Shown here piece by piece: positions 35,400-46,635 of a stretch of DNA of 64,000 nucleotides (within the stretch, counting starts at the first letter, position 1; each line of letters begins with the position of its first letter). The position numbers and the translations under genes are program-made. The DNA comes from Glandiceps talaboti (lineage: Eukaryota > Hemichordata > Enteropneusta > Spengelidae), in contig NC_135567.1 in the NCBI RefSeq assembly GCF_964340395.1, positions 2,404,109 to 2,468,108 on the forward strand, written 5' to 3'. The notes beneath the pieces are model-generated. The model was not told the DNA's origin. It saw only the letters and a program-made list of their open reading frames with translations, and did not search any database.

Positions 35400-35825
35400 C
35401 TGTTAAAACATGTCTCCATTCAGTGTCATAGGGGATGAGAGGGTACCTAATCAGTAATACATATTAACCAATACCTAAACTGCACTATACCCATTACACG
35501 ATTGTTTCTCGCTTTACAATTATTACCCCTAGCATGGATCTATAGTGGCACAACGCCCCTTTATACTTCCTCAACTCCCTGGGGAGCATACATTCCATTA
35601 CAGCCTTTATAAGTGCATAAGTTTAAAGCATTCAAACTGCAACCTCTATCCTACCAGGTCCTCAATTATACAGCTGGGGTGACTGAAGCACATGCACGGT
35701 TCAAATCTTGCCCAAGGACTTTAGCCACTCAGAAACAAACGGCAGCGATGGGGCTCAAACCTGCAACCTGCAGATTCAAAGCCAGTCACTTCTGTAAGAC
35801 CCAATTCTCTCCTCACAACTGACAA
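35400..35825. repeat. Possible SINE-like dispersed repeat
   Basis: Stretches such as CTCAACTCCCTGGGGAGCAT, CAGCTGGGGTGACTGAAGCA, TTGCCCAAGGAC and GGGGCTCAAACCTGCAACC resemble a short interspersed sequence common in aquatic animals. This rests on memory of that motif, not on a second copy in the window. No tRNA fold is claimed. Confidence 0.35.
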
Positions 35826-36283
35826 TTCATTTACTATATGCCATACAGTTGTCACAGCAAACATGAGGGGAACTAACTGTACATTTGCTTTAGGTATATC
35901 CTGATGTCAAAAAGTGTTGTGAGGGAACATGTTGATGACACATCATTAATAACATGTAGAGGTAGTGAGTGAGGATACACAATTTACACTTGTTTTGTGG
36001 ACAACTTTTAGAATTGTGAACTGAATGTCATCAGTTATATGTTCTGACAAAGACATTCATCAAAATTGTACAATATCTTAAGTTACAATAGAAACCAGTT
36101 AACCTAAAACAGAACAATGTGTGGTTCAACACAAAATCTTACTATGCTACAAATTTATCATCTAGGATGTCAACATTTATACTAGAATTACTACATTTCA
36201 TCATCTACAATGTAGTGAACGAAAGTGTTATCAACATTGCTACATGTTTTTTTGCATAGGTTACCAATGTCTTAGATTGTCAA
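35826..36283. other. No gene seen
   Basis: AT-rich DNA without recognisable features. Confidence 0.5.
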
Positions 36284-36520
36284 CATACATGGAGTAACAA
36301 TATATACTTAGTTGGTGATGATCTGCTTAAATACTGGTATCTCATAGAAAGAAATGTACCAAAAGTAGTAATGTTGGTAGGATTTTTTCTGTGACTGACA
36401 GTGACATGTTGCAATATGAATAATATTTTTGTCAAGACAGAATGCTTTGTTTCAGGACAACTGGATTCTATTGTATATAGTTTTAAAAATTGAAATTCAT
36501 TTAAATAAACATTATGGTGC
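36284..36520. repeat. Paralogous segment (pair of 45100-45330)
   Basis: GTAACAATATATACTTAGTT through TTCTATTGTATATAGTTTTA is shared with 45105-45298 at high similarity. In both places a family D element follows within 30-110 bp. Confidence 0.8.
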
Positions 36521-36543
36521 TAAAGAACACTCATTAGATCTTT

Positions 36544-36596
36544 TAGCACAACTGAACTGATAAGGTTCAATAGTGCTATAGGCATCACTATTTAAG

Positions 36597-36640
<44 letters not shown>

Positions 36641-37337
36641 AGTCTCTGTCTGTCTGTGTGTGTGTCTGTCTGTGTGTGTGTTTGTGTGTTTGTATGTGTA
36701 AACAACTTAAAGTCAAAAACTGCTGAACTGATTGCTATGATATTTGGTTTTTCAATTACCTTGGGTGTCTAGTTGGGAAATTGTTTAAGACAAAATGATC
36801 TCATTACCGCTGTGATTTGGGTAAAAAATGTGATTTTTGGTGAAAAAACTTAAACTCAAAAAGTACTAGGCAGATAGGTCTAAAATTTGGTGGGAACATT
36901 CTTAAAGGTGGTTAGATTATTTATAAGAATTTTTCACATGGTGATTCCATCAATAATATTATGCAAATTAGGGCTAAAAATGTGTCTTTTTTCTACCAGA
37001 TTAAGCTTAAATTTCATGGGAATGTAGGGATCTGCATGTGCAGAAATCTCAAGCACCGAAACTACTTGGTGAATTGGGTTGAAACATATTGGGGATGTTT
37101 CTGGAGGTGTTATTCTGCAGTTATTGTTGATAACATTTTTTAAACATTTGGCCCTAGCAACCATAACCACACCCTTAGCAACAGTGAAATAACGATGCAT
37201 ATTACAAAGATAACAACAGGGATGGTAGGTAAACAAATGCAGATTCAAAAAATGTATGCAAATATGCCTAGCAACCAGACCACGTCCATAGAAATGGCTA
37301 AATACAGTTGTGCTACAATGCCATTGCTGCTATTTTG
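36544..37337 (+). mobile_element. Family D Helentron-like element
   Basis: The 5' end is TAGCACAACTGAACT, with a fold-back to GGTTCAATAGTGCTA. A (GTCT)n tract (36597-36690) and diverged ~147-bp units follow. The 3' end has GTTGTGCTA (an inverted copy of the 5' TAGCACAAC), then CAATGCCATTG and TATTTT. T flanks both sides. It is non-coding. Confidence 0.65.
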
Positions 37338-37731
37338 ACACCCCAGTAAACATTTATGTGTACATATATCATGTATAAGTGTGCACAGAATAAAATACAA
37401 TTACAATATTTGATGGTCCAGATTATCAGCACCCCCAACGTTATTATACTACATACATACCCACAAATTAACAAGTGCAACCTCATTTGATAAGTTATTC
37501 AACAGATTTATACGTATAAATTGTTGATTGTTTTGATTAGAAAAAATAGAGCTAGTGTAGTTTTAATGTCAATAATCAGGAATTATATGGAGATTTGTTT
37601 GTGATCTGATGTTCATAATGATTGCTGAAAAACACTTTGTACATAACATAACTAATCCTGTATGGATGAGAAATGGGTATTTTGTTAGTATTTGTTTAAA
37701 AAAATGTACCATCTTTTTAGCAAATCCTTTT
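37338..37731. other. No gene seen
   Basis: AT-rich spacer between two family D copies. Confidence 0.5.
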
Positions 37732-37777
37732 TAGCACAACTGAGCTTCTTAGGTTCAGTAGTGCTACAGGCATGGCA

Positions 37778-37816
<39 letters not shown>

Positions 37817-38448
37817 ACTGGGCAGATTGGTGTCAAATTTGATGGGAACATTCGTAGTGTTGTTTAAACTAAGAATTGTTCATAACATGTGATCATCAAT
37901 GATGTGAAAATTATGTCTAAAATGTGTATTTTTTGGTAAAAAATCTTTAATTCCAAAACTGCTGAGGATATTGGGCTGAAATTGATTGGAACATTTTTCA
38001 GTGTGTTTATATTAAGAATTGGTCAAAACATGATGATCCCATCAATGATGTGAAAATTAGGTCTAAAAATGTCAATTTTGGTGAAAACTTACAAATGTAT
38101 CTTGAAACTGAAACTGCAAGGTGAATGGGTTGAAAACTTACTGGGGATGTTTCTGGAAGTGTTATTCTTCAGTTATGGTTGAACACATTATGAATGAAAC
38201 AAAACAGGGATTGGTAGGTATTAAAGTGAATGCAGATTCAAATATGTATGCAGATATACCTAGCAAAAAGACCAGGCCCGGCCCATAGAAACAACTAAAT
38301 GATCGTTTATATTGGAAAGATGAAAAGTGGGAAGGGCAGGGAAGTTAATAAAGGTTCCAAAATTGTATGCAAATATGCCTAACAACAAGACAACCCCATA
38401 GCAACAGCTAAATACAGTTGTTCTACAACACCATTGGAGGTATTTTCT
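37732..38448 (+). mobile_element. Family D Helentron-like element
   Basis: The 5' end is TAGCACAACTGAGCT, folding back to GGTTCAGTAGTGCTA, with (TG)n at 37783-37812. The 3' end is CAGTTGTTCTACAACACCATT followed by GGAGGTATTTT. The 46-bp satellite begins about 50 bp beyond. Confidence 0.65.
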
Positions 38449-38498
38449 ACAAAAACGCAAAACACACGGACCAAGTCTATTTTTGCAAAAAAGGAAAA

Positions 38499-41400
38499 AA
38501 TTGTAAACAGAGTAATTGTAGTACATTGTACATACAGGAAAGTGAATTGTAAACAGAGTAATTGTAGTACATTGTACATACAGGAAAGTGAATTGTAAAC
38601 AGAGTAATTGTAGTACATTGTACATACAAGAAAGTGAATTGTAAACAGAGTAATTGTAGTACATTGTACATACAAGAAAGTGAATTGTAAACAGAGTAAT
38701 TGTAGTACATTGTACATACAGGATAGTGAATTGTAAACAGAGTAATTGTAGTACATTGTACATACAGGAAAGTGAATTGTAAACAGAGTAATTGTAGTAC
38801 ATTGTACATACAGGAAAGTGAATTGTAAACAGAGTAATTGTAGTACATTGTACATACAGGAAAGTGAATTGTAAACAGAGTAATTGTAGTACATTGTACA
38901 TACAAGAAAGTGAATTGTAAACAGAGTAATTGTAGTACATTGTACATACAGGAAAGTGAATTGTAAACAGAGTAATTGTAGTACATTGTACATACAGGAA
39001 AGTGAATTGTAAACAGAGTAATTGTAGTACATTGTACATACAAGAAAGTGAATTGTAAACAGAGTAATTGTAGTACACTGTACATACAAGAAAGTGAATT
39101 GTAAACAGAGTAATTGTAGTACATTGTACATACAGGAAAGTGAATTGTAAACAGAATAATTGTAGTACATTGTACATACAGGAAAGTGAATTGTAAACAG
39201 AGTAATTGTAGTACATTGTACATACAAGAAAGTGAATTGTAAACAGAGTAATTGTAGTACATTGTACATACAGGAAAGTGAATTGTAAACAGAGTAATTG
39301 TAGTACACTGTACATACAGGAAAGTGAATTGTAAAGAGAGTAATTGTAGTACACTGTACATACAAGAAAGTGAATTGTAAACAGAGTAATTGTAGTACAT
39401 TGTACATACAAGAAGTGAATTGTAAACAGAGTAATTGTAGTACATTGTACATACAGGAAAGTGAATTGTAAACAGAGTAATTGTAGTACATTGTACATAC
39501 AGGAAAGTGAATTGTAAACAGAGTAATTGTAGTACACTGTACATACAGGAAAGTGAATTGTAAACAGAGTAATTGTAGTACATTGTACATACAGGAAAGT
39601 GAATTGTAAACAGAGTAATTGTAGTACATTGTACATACAGGAAAGTGAATTGTAAACAGAGTAATTGTAGTACATTGTACATACAGGAAAGTGAATTGTA
39701 AACAGAGTAATTGTAGTACATTGTACATACAGGAAAGTGAATTGTAAACAGAGTAATTGTAGTACATTGTACATACAAGAAAGTGAATTGTAAACAGAGT
39801 AATTGTAGTACATTGTACATACAGGAAAGTGAATTGTAAACAGAATAATTGTAGTACATTGTACATACAGGAAAGTGAATTGTAAACAGAGTAATTGTAG
39901 TACATTGTACATACAAGAAAGTGAATTGTAAACAGAGTAATTGTAGTACATTGTACATACAGGAAAGTGAATTGTAAACAGAGTAATTGTAGTACATTGT
40001 ACATACAAGAAAGTGAATTGTAAACAGAGTAATTGTAGTACATTGTACATACAGGAAAGTGAATTGTAAACAGAATAATTGTAGTACATTGTACATACAG
40101 GAAAGTGAATTGTAAACAGAGTAATTGTAGTACATTGTACATACAGGAAAGTGAATTGTAAACAGAGTAATTGTAGTACACTGTACATACAAGAAAGTGA
40201 ATTGTAAACAGAGTAATTGTAGTACACTGTACATACAGGAAAGTGAATTGTAAACAGAGTAATTGTAGTACACTGTACATACAGGAAAGTGAATTGTAAA
40301 CAGAGTAATTGTAGTACATTGTACATACAAGAAAGTGAATTGTAAACAGAGTAATTGTAGTACACTGTACATACAGGAAAGTGAATTGTAAACAGAGTAA
40401 TTGTAGTACATTGTACATACAGGAAAGTGAATTGTAAACAGAATAATTGTAGTACATTGTACATACAGGAAAGTGAATTGTAAACAGAGTAATTGTAGTA
40501 CATTGTACATACAGGAAAGTGAATTGTAAACAGAGTAATTGTAGTACACTGTACATACAGGAAAGTGAATTGTAAACAGAGTAATTGTAGTACATTGTAC
40601 ATACAAGAAAGTGAATTGTAAACAGAGTAATTGTAGTACATTGTACATACAGGAAAGTGAATTGTAAACAGAGTAATTGTAGTACATTGTACATACAGGA
40701 AAGTGAATTGTAAACAGAATAATTGTAGTACATTGTACATACAGGAAAGTGAATTGTAAACAGAGTAATTGTAGTACATTGTACATACAGGAAAGTGAAT
40801 TGTAAACAGAGTAATTGTAGTACACTGTACATACAGGAAAGTGAATTGTAAAGAGAGTAATTGTAGTACACTGTACATACAGGAAAGTGAATTGTAAACA
40901 GAGTAATTGTAGTACATTGTACATACAAGAAAGTGAATTGTAAAGAGAGTAATTGTAGTACACTGTACATACAGGAAAGTGAATTGTAAACAGAGTAATT
41001 GTAGTACATTGTACATACAGGAAAGTGAATTGTAAACAGAGTAATTGTAGTACATTGTACATACAGGAAAGTGAATTGTAAACAGAGTAATTGTAGTACA
41101 CTGCACATACGGGAAAGTGAATTGTAAACAGAGTAATTGTAGTACACTGCACATACGGGAAAGTGAATTGTAAACAGAGTAATTGTAGTACACTGTACAT
41201 ACAGGAAAGTGAATTGTAAACAGAGTAATTGTAGTACATTGTACATACAGGAAAGTGAATTGTAAACAGAGTAATTGTAGTACATTGTACATACAGGAAA
41301 GTGAATTGTAAACAGAGTAATTGTAGTACACTGTACATACAGGAAAGTGAATTGTAAACAGAGTAATTGTAGTACACTGTACATACAGGAAAGTGAATTG

Positions 41401-42969
41401 TAAACAGAGTAATTGTAGTACATTGCACATACAGGAAAGTGAATTGTAAACAGAGTAATTGTAGTACACTGCACATACAGGAAAGTGAATTGTAAACAGA
41501 GTAATTGTAGTACATTGTACATACAGGAAAGTGAATTGTAAACAGAGTAATTGTAGTACATTGTACATACAAGAAAGTGAATTGTAAACAGAGTAATTGT
41601 AGTACATTGTACATACAGGAAAGTGAATTGTAAACAGAGTAATTGTAGTACATTGTACATACAGGAAAGTGAATTGTAAACAGAGTAATTGTAGTACACT
41701 GCACATACAAGAAAGTGAATTGTAAACAGAGTATTTGTAGTACACTGTACATACAGGAAAGTGAATTGTAAACAGAGTAATTGTAGTACACTGTACATAC
41801 AGGAAAGTGAATTGTAAACAGAGTAATTGTAGTACATTGTACATACAGGAAAGTGAATTGTAAACAGAGTAATTGTAGTACATTGTACATACAGGAAAGT
41901 GAATTGTAAACAGAGTAATTGTAGTACATTGTACATACAGGAAAGTGAATTGTAAACAGAGTAATTGTAGTACACTGTACATACAGGAAAGTGAATTGTA
42001 AATAGAGTAATTGTAGTACATTGTACATACAGGAAAGTGAATTGTAAACAGAGTAATTGTAGTACACTGCACATACAGGAAAGTGAATTGTAAACAGAGT
42101 AATTGTAGTACATTGTACATACAGGAAAGTGAATTGTAAACAGAGTAATTGTAGTACACTGTACATACAGGAAAGTGAATTGTAAACAGAGTAATTGTAG
42201 TACACTGTACATACAGGAAAGTGAATTGTAAACAGAGTAATTGTAGTACACTGCACATACAAGAAAGTGAATTGTAAACAGAGTAATTGTAGTACACTGT
42301 ACATACAGGAAAGTGAATTGTAAACAGAGTAATTGTAGTACATTGTACATACAGGAAAGTGAATTGTAAACAGAGTAATTGTAGTACATTGTACATACAG
42401 GAAAGTGAATTGTAAACAGAGTAATTGTAGTACATTGTACATACAGGAAAGTGAATTGTAAACAGAGTAATTGTAGTACATTGTACATACAGGAAAGTGA
42501 ATTGTAAACAGAGTAATTGTAGTACACTGTACATACAGGAAAGTGAATTGTAAACAGAGTAATTGTAGTACATTGTACATACAGGAAAGTGAATTGTAAA
42601 CAGAGTAATTGTAGTACATTGTACATACAAGAAGTGAATTGTAAACAGAGTAATTGTAGTACACTGTACATACAGGAAAGTGAATTGTAAACAGAGTAAT
42701 TGTAGTACATTGTACATACAGGAAAGTGAATTGTAAACAGAGTAATTGTAGTACATTGTACATACAGGAAAGTGAATTATAAACAGAGTAATTGTAGTAC
42801 ACTGTACATACAGGAAAGTGAATTGTAAACAGAGTAATTGTAGTACACTGTACATACAGGAAAGTGAATTGTAAACAGAGTAATTGTAGTACACTGTACA
42901 TACAGGAAAGTGAATTGTAAACAGAGTAATTGTAGTACATTGTACATACAGGAAGTGAATTGTAAACAG
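38499..42969. repeat. 46-bp satellite array (about 97 units)
   Basis: Head-to-tail copies of a 46-bp unit beginning AATTGTAAACAGAGTAATTG. Variants include CATTGT/CACTGT/CACTGC, AAGAG and GG/AG. A few units are 45 bp (near 39410, 42630, 42950). The minus strand has no stop in any of its three frames, so 1443-1544-codon frames appear with a 46-residue period. These are repeat artefacts, not a protein gene, because 46 is not divisible by 3 and all three frames are equally open. Confidence 0.97.
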
Positions 42970-43954
42970 TCAACACAGCTAATCACAAGTAATCAAGCTT
43001 TTCATGCATTGTGACATTTTAATAAAATTGTAAAGTACAGATTTATTCACAGACTAGAGATGTGATTAGCCTAGGGGATTACCTGTGTAAAGTCAAAATT
43101 AATTTATGACTATATTCAAGCTATATGAACAGACCTAAAAGAAAGATCCCATATTACAATTTATTGTATTTTCACTTTAAAAATGTCAAGAAAATCTGTA
43201 TTGTGTAATCAACTATAGTAACAATGCAAGATGACAATAATTATTGTATTATGTCATAGAAGGCATGTGTCCATATTAAAACTATACTAGAATATTTAGG
43301 GTTTTATTAACTACTTTCAGGTGAATAAAATATTTGACAAACTCAGCCTGTGCCCCCTATCAAGTTGCTCAGACATTGTTCAGTGTTCGTCTTTGCTATG
43401 GACTCATGGGAGTCAACAGATACACATGTATTAGCTGAAACATGAATATGTATTCACTTAGTTTCATGTGAGGTAATGAACACCTTGGTATGTTTGTGAT
43501 ATGAAATCATGAAATAACTCAAGAACTAAAGTTTATAACAAATATCTTAGTTTATATCTGTGTTGTGGGGTTTTGATTAAAATATCTATGAATATGTGTC
43601 AACTGATAAATATGTATACATGAAGAATATAGCACACCATTTCAATTAAATATTGACATAATTAACTGAAATAAAGTACAATCTAATTATTCTAATACAT
43701 TACAATTAGTCACTCCATTACAATTATATTTTTACTCAGGCGTAATGAAACAAATTGTGTGGTTCCTACTAAGCTCAATTTTAGAATAGGTGGGATAGGT
43801 AGATTTGTTGTTTGTTTATTTTCATGTGTGAGTGTGAGGGTCTAGTTCAGGTTTTCTATTGTTTTCCAAATGGTCTCTGTGTTATTGGTTTCTCCTCATC
43901 AGATGTACAGCCATTGCAGATTGGAAGAACAGCTTTATTTTGTCTTTTGAAATT
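42970..43954. other. No gene seen
   Basis: AT-rich DNA. I see no coding or repeat signature. Confidence 0.5.
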
Positions 43955-44115
43955 ATTGTCAGTTTTCGCATCCACTATTTCTCGTGAAACAACAATTTTT
44001 GTGATTTTTTATTCGAATGCGTAAAGGGTCGGTTTAGGGTTGGCAGTAAAGATCTAGGTGGGGGTCGGGTAACCGGAACCAAACAAATGATTCTTTCAGG
44101 CCTCATTACAGGTGA
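43955..44115 (+). repeat. Family F dispersed repeat, direct copy
   Basis: CACTATTTCTCGTGA, CTAGGTGGGGGTCGGGTAAC and CGGAACCAAACAA match the inverse of 33455-33620. Confidence 0.7.
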
Positions 44116-44232
44116 TGGTTGGCTACCAGTATTTACACATCAGTCAAAATTATACATTGATAGTTGTGATTAGTATGCTATATAGTATATAATTCATGTC
44201 TGTGTATTTGTGATTGTTAATAAATAACTTGT

Positions 44233-45080
44233 TATGTATGTATGTATGTATGTATGTATGTATGTATGTATGTATGCATGAATGTATGTATGTATGTATG
44301 TATGTATGTATGTATGTACATGTATGTATGTATGTATGTCTGTATGTCTGTATGTATGTATGTATGAATGTATGTATGTATGTATGTATGTATGTATGTA
44401 CATGTATGTATGTATGTATGTCTGTATGTCTGTATGTATGTATGTATGTATGTATGTATGTATGTATGTATGTATGTATGTGTGTATGTATGTATGTATG
44501 TATGTATGTATGTATGTATGTGTGTATGTATTTATGTATGTATGTATGTATGTATGTATGTATGTATGTATGTATTTATGTATGTATGTATGTATGTATG
44601 TATGTATGTATGTATGTATTTATGTATGTATGTGTGTATGTATGTATGTATGTCTGTCTGTATGTATGTATGTATGTATGTCTGTCTGTATGTATGTATG
44701 TATGTATGTATGTATGTATGTATGTATGTATGTATTTATGTATGTATGTATGTATGTATGTATGTATGTATGTATGTATGTATTTATGTATGTATGTGTG
44801 TATGTATGTATGTATGTATGTCTGTATGTATGTATGTATGTATGTATGTATGTATGTCTGTATGTATGTATGTATGTATTTATGTATGTATGTATGTATG
44901 TATGTATGTCTGTATGTATGTATGTATGTATGTATGTATGTATGTATGTATGTCTGTATGTATGTATGTCTGTATGTATGTATGTATGTATGTATGTATG
45001 TATGTCTGTATGTATGTATGTATGTATGTATGTATGTATGTATGTATGTATGTATGTATGTATGTATGTATGTATGTATG
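44233..45080. repeat. Long (TGTA)n microsatellite
   Basis: About 850 bp of TGTA units with scattered TGTC, TTTA and TGTG variants. All long frames here (up to 297 codons) are artefacts. Confidence 0.97.
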
Positions 45081-45099
45081 TTAATTGTACATAAGTATG

Positions 45100-45330
45100 T
45101 ATATTGAGTAACAATATATACTTAGTTGGTGATGATATGCTAAAATAATGGTATTTTACAGAAAGAAATGTACCACATATAGTAATGTTGGTAGGATTTT
45201 TGTTGTGAGTGATAGTAAGATGTAGCAATATGAATAAGATTTGTATCAAGCCAGAATGCTGTTTCAGGATAACTAGATTCTATTGTATATAGTTTTAAAA
45301 AGCAAATCTTATTAAAATGAACATTTGGGA
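45100..45330. repeat. Paralogous segment (pair of 36284-36520)
   Basis: Same sequence as the partner, with scattered substitutions and small indels; see 36284. Confidence 0.8.
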
Positions 45331-45409
45331 TGAAACAAGTTAAATTAGTAAGCCTTCAGTAATTAATAAGGGGTGGGTTGGGGGAATTAGGAGGGGGTGG
45401 GGTCTCTTT

Positions 45410-46635
45410 TTAGTACAACTGAACTACAATGTAGGTTCAGTAGTGCTATAGGCATCGAGTGGTGTCTGTCTGTGTATGTGTGTGGATTACTTAAACTCAA
45501 AAACTGTCAACCCAATTGCTTTGGTATTTGGTGGAGACATTACTTGTGGGGTCTAGTTGGGAAATTGTTCAAATGAAAATAATCGCATTACAGGTGTGTG
45601 ATTTGGGTAAAAAAAATGTGATTTTTGTTGAAAAAAACTCAAACTTAGAAACTCCTGGGCAGATTGGTGCGAAATTTGGTGGGAACATTCTTAAGGGGTG
45701 TGATAAAATCAGATTTGTTCATGACATGATGATTAGGGCTAAACATGTGTCTTTTTGGTCAAAAATCAATAATTCCAAAAATACTGAGCAGATTGGGCTG
45801 AAATTTAATGGGAATGTATCTAAGGATGTATAGATGGAGAAGTGTTAAGGATACAATGATGTCATGAGTGATATGCAAATTAGGTGTGAAAATGTTAATT
45901 TTGAGTGAAAAAATTCTATCTCACAAAGTACTTGGTCAATGAGACTGAAACTTGGTGTTATTATGCAGATTTCCTTCAAAATATTTTGACACAATTGGCC
46001 CTGGCAACCATGACCACGCCCTTAGCAACAACCAAATGGCAGTATATATTGGTCAAAAATAATAACATCTGGTAAGCAAGTGAGTAAACATTCAAAAAAT
46101 GTATGCAAATATCCCTAGCAACCATGACCACGCCCTTAGCAACAGCCAAATGGTCGTGTATTTCACAAAGATAACGGAATAATACACGATTGAATAAACA
46201 TTCAAAAATGTACGTAATTTGCCTAGCAACAAGACCACGCCCATAGCAACAGCCAAATAATCATGTATATTGAAAAGATAACAACAGGAATTGAAAGATA
46301 AATGAATAAACATTTAAAAATGTATGCAAATATGTCTAACAAGAAGACCACGCCCATAGCAACAGCCAAATGATGATATATTTTGCAAAGATAATATCAG
46401 GAATTCATACACAAGTGAACAAAAAATGCAAAAATGTATGCAAATATATCTAACAACATGACAACGCCCATAGTAACAGCCAAATGATAGCGTATATCGC
46501 AAAGATAGCAACATGGTTGGCTAGGCAACTGGGTAGTCATTCAGCAAATGAACACCTATTGTTAGCATGGACTACCATATGGATAAACATTTTTAAAAAC
46601 TACAATTGTGCTACAATGCCATTGGCGGTATTTTT
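45410..46635 (+). mobile_element. Family D Helentron-like element, longest copy
   Basis: The 5' end is TAGTACAACTGAACT and folds back to GGTTCAGTAGTGCTA. The 3' end is CAATTGTGCTACAATGCC followed by ATTGGCGGTATTTTT. The second half holds five units of 107-114 bp, each with GACCACGCCC(T/A)TAGCAACAG (about 46012, 46126, 46233, 46346, 46460). The first half has the ~147-bp units of the other copies. No coding sequence is seen. Confidence 0.7.

Noticed and set aside
35700-35800. tRNA-like B-box (GGTTCAAATCTTG)
   Set aside because: No acceptor stem or full cloverleaf can be formed; at most a SINE-like remnant.
38260-42976. Minus-strand frames of 1443-1544 codons
   Set aside because: They arise from a stop-free 46-bp tandem repeat that is open in all three frames at once. 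There is no non-repeat domain.
44214-45249. Frames of 209-297 codons over (TGTA)n
   Set aside because: Pure microsatellite translation (MYVC/IHTY repeats).
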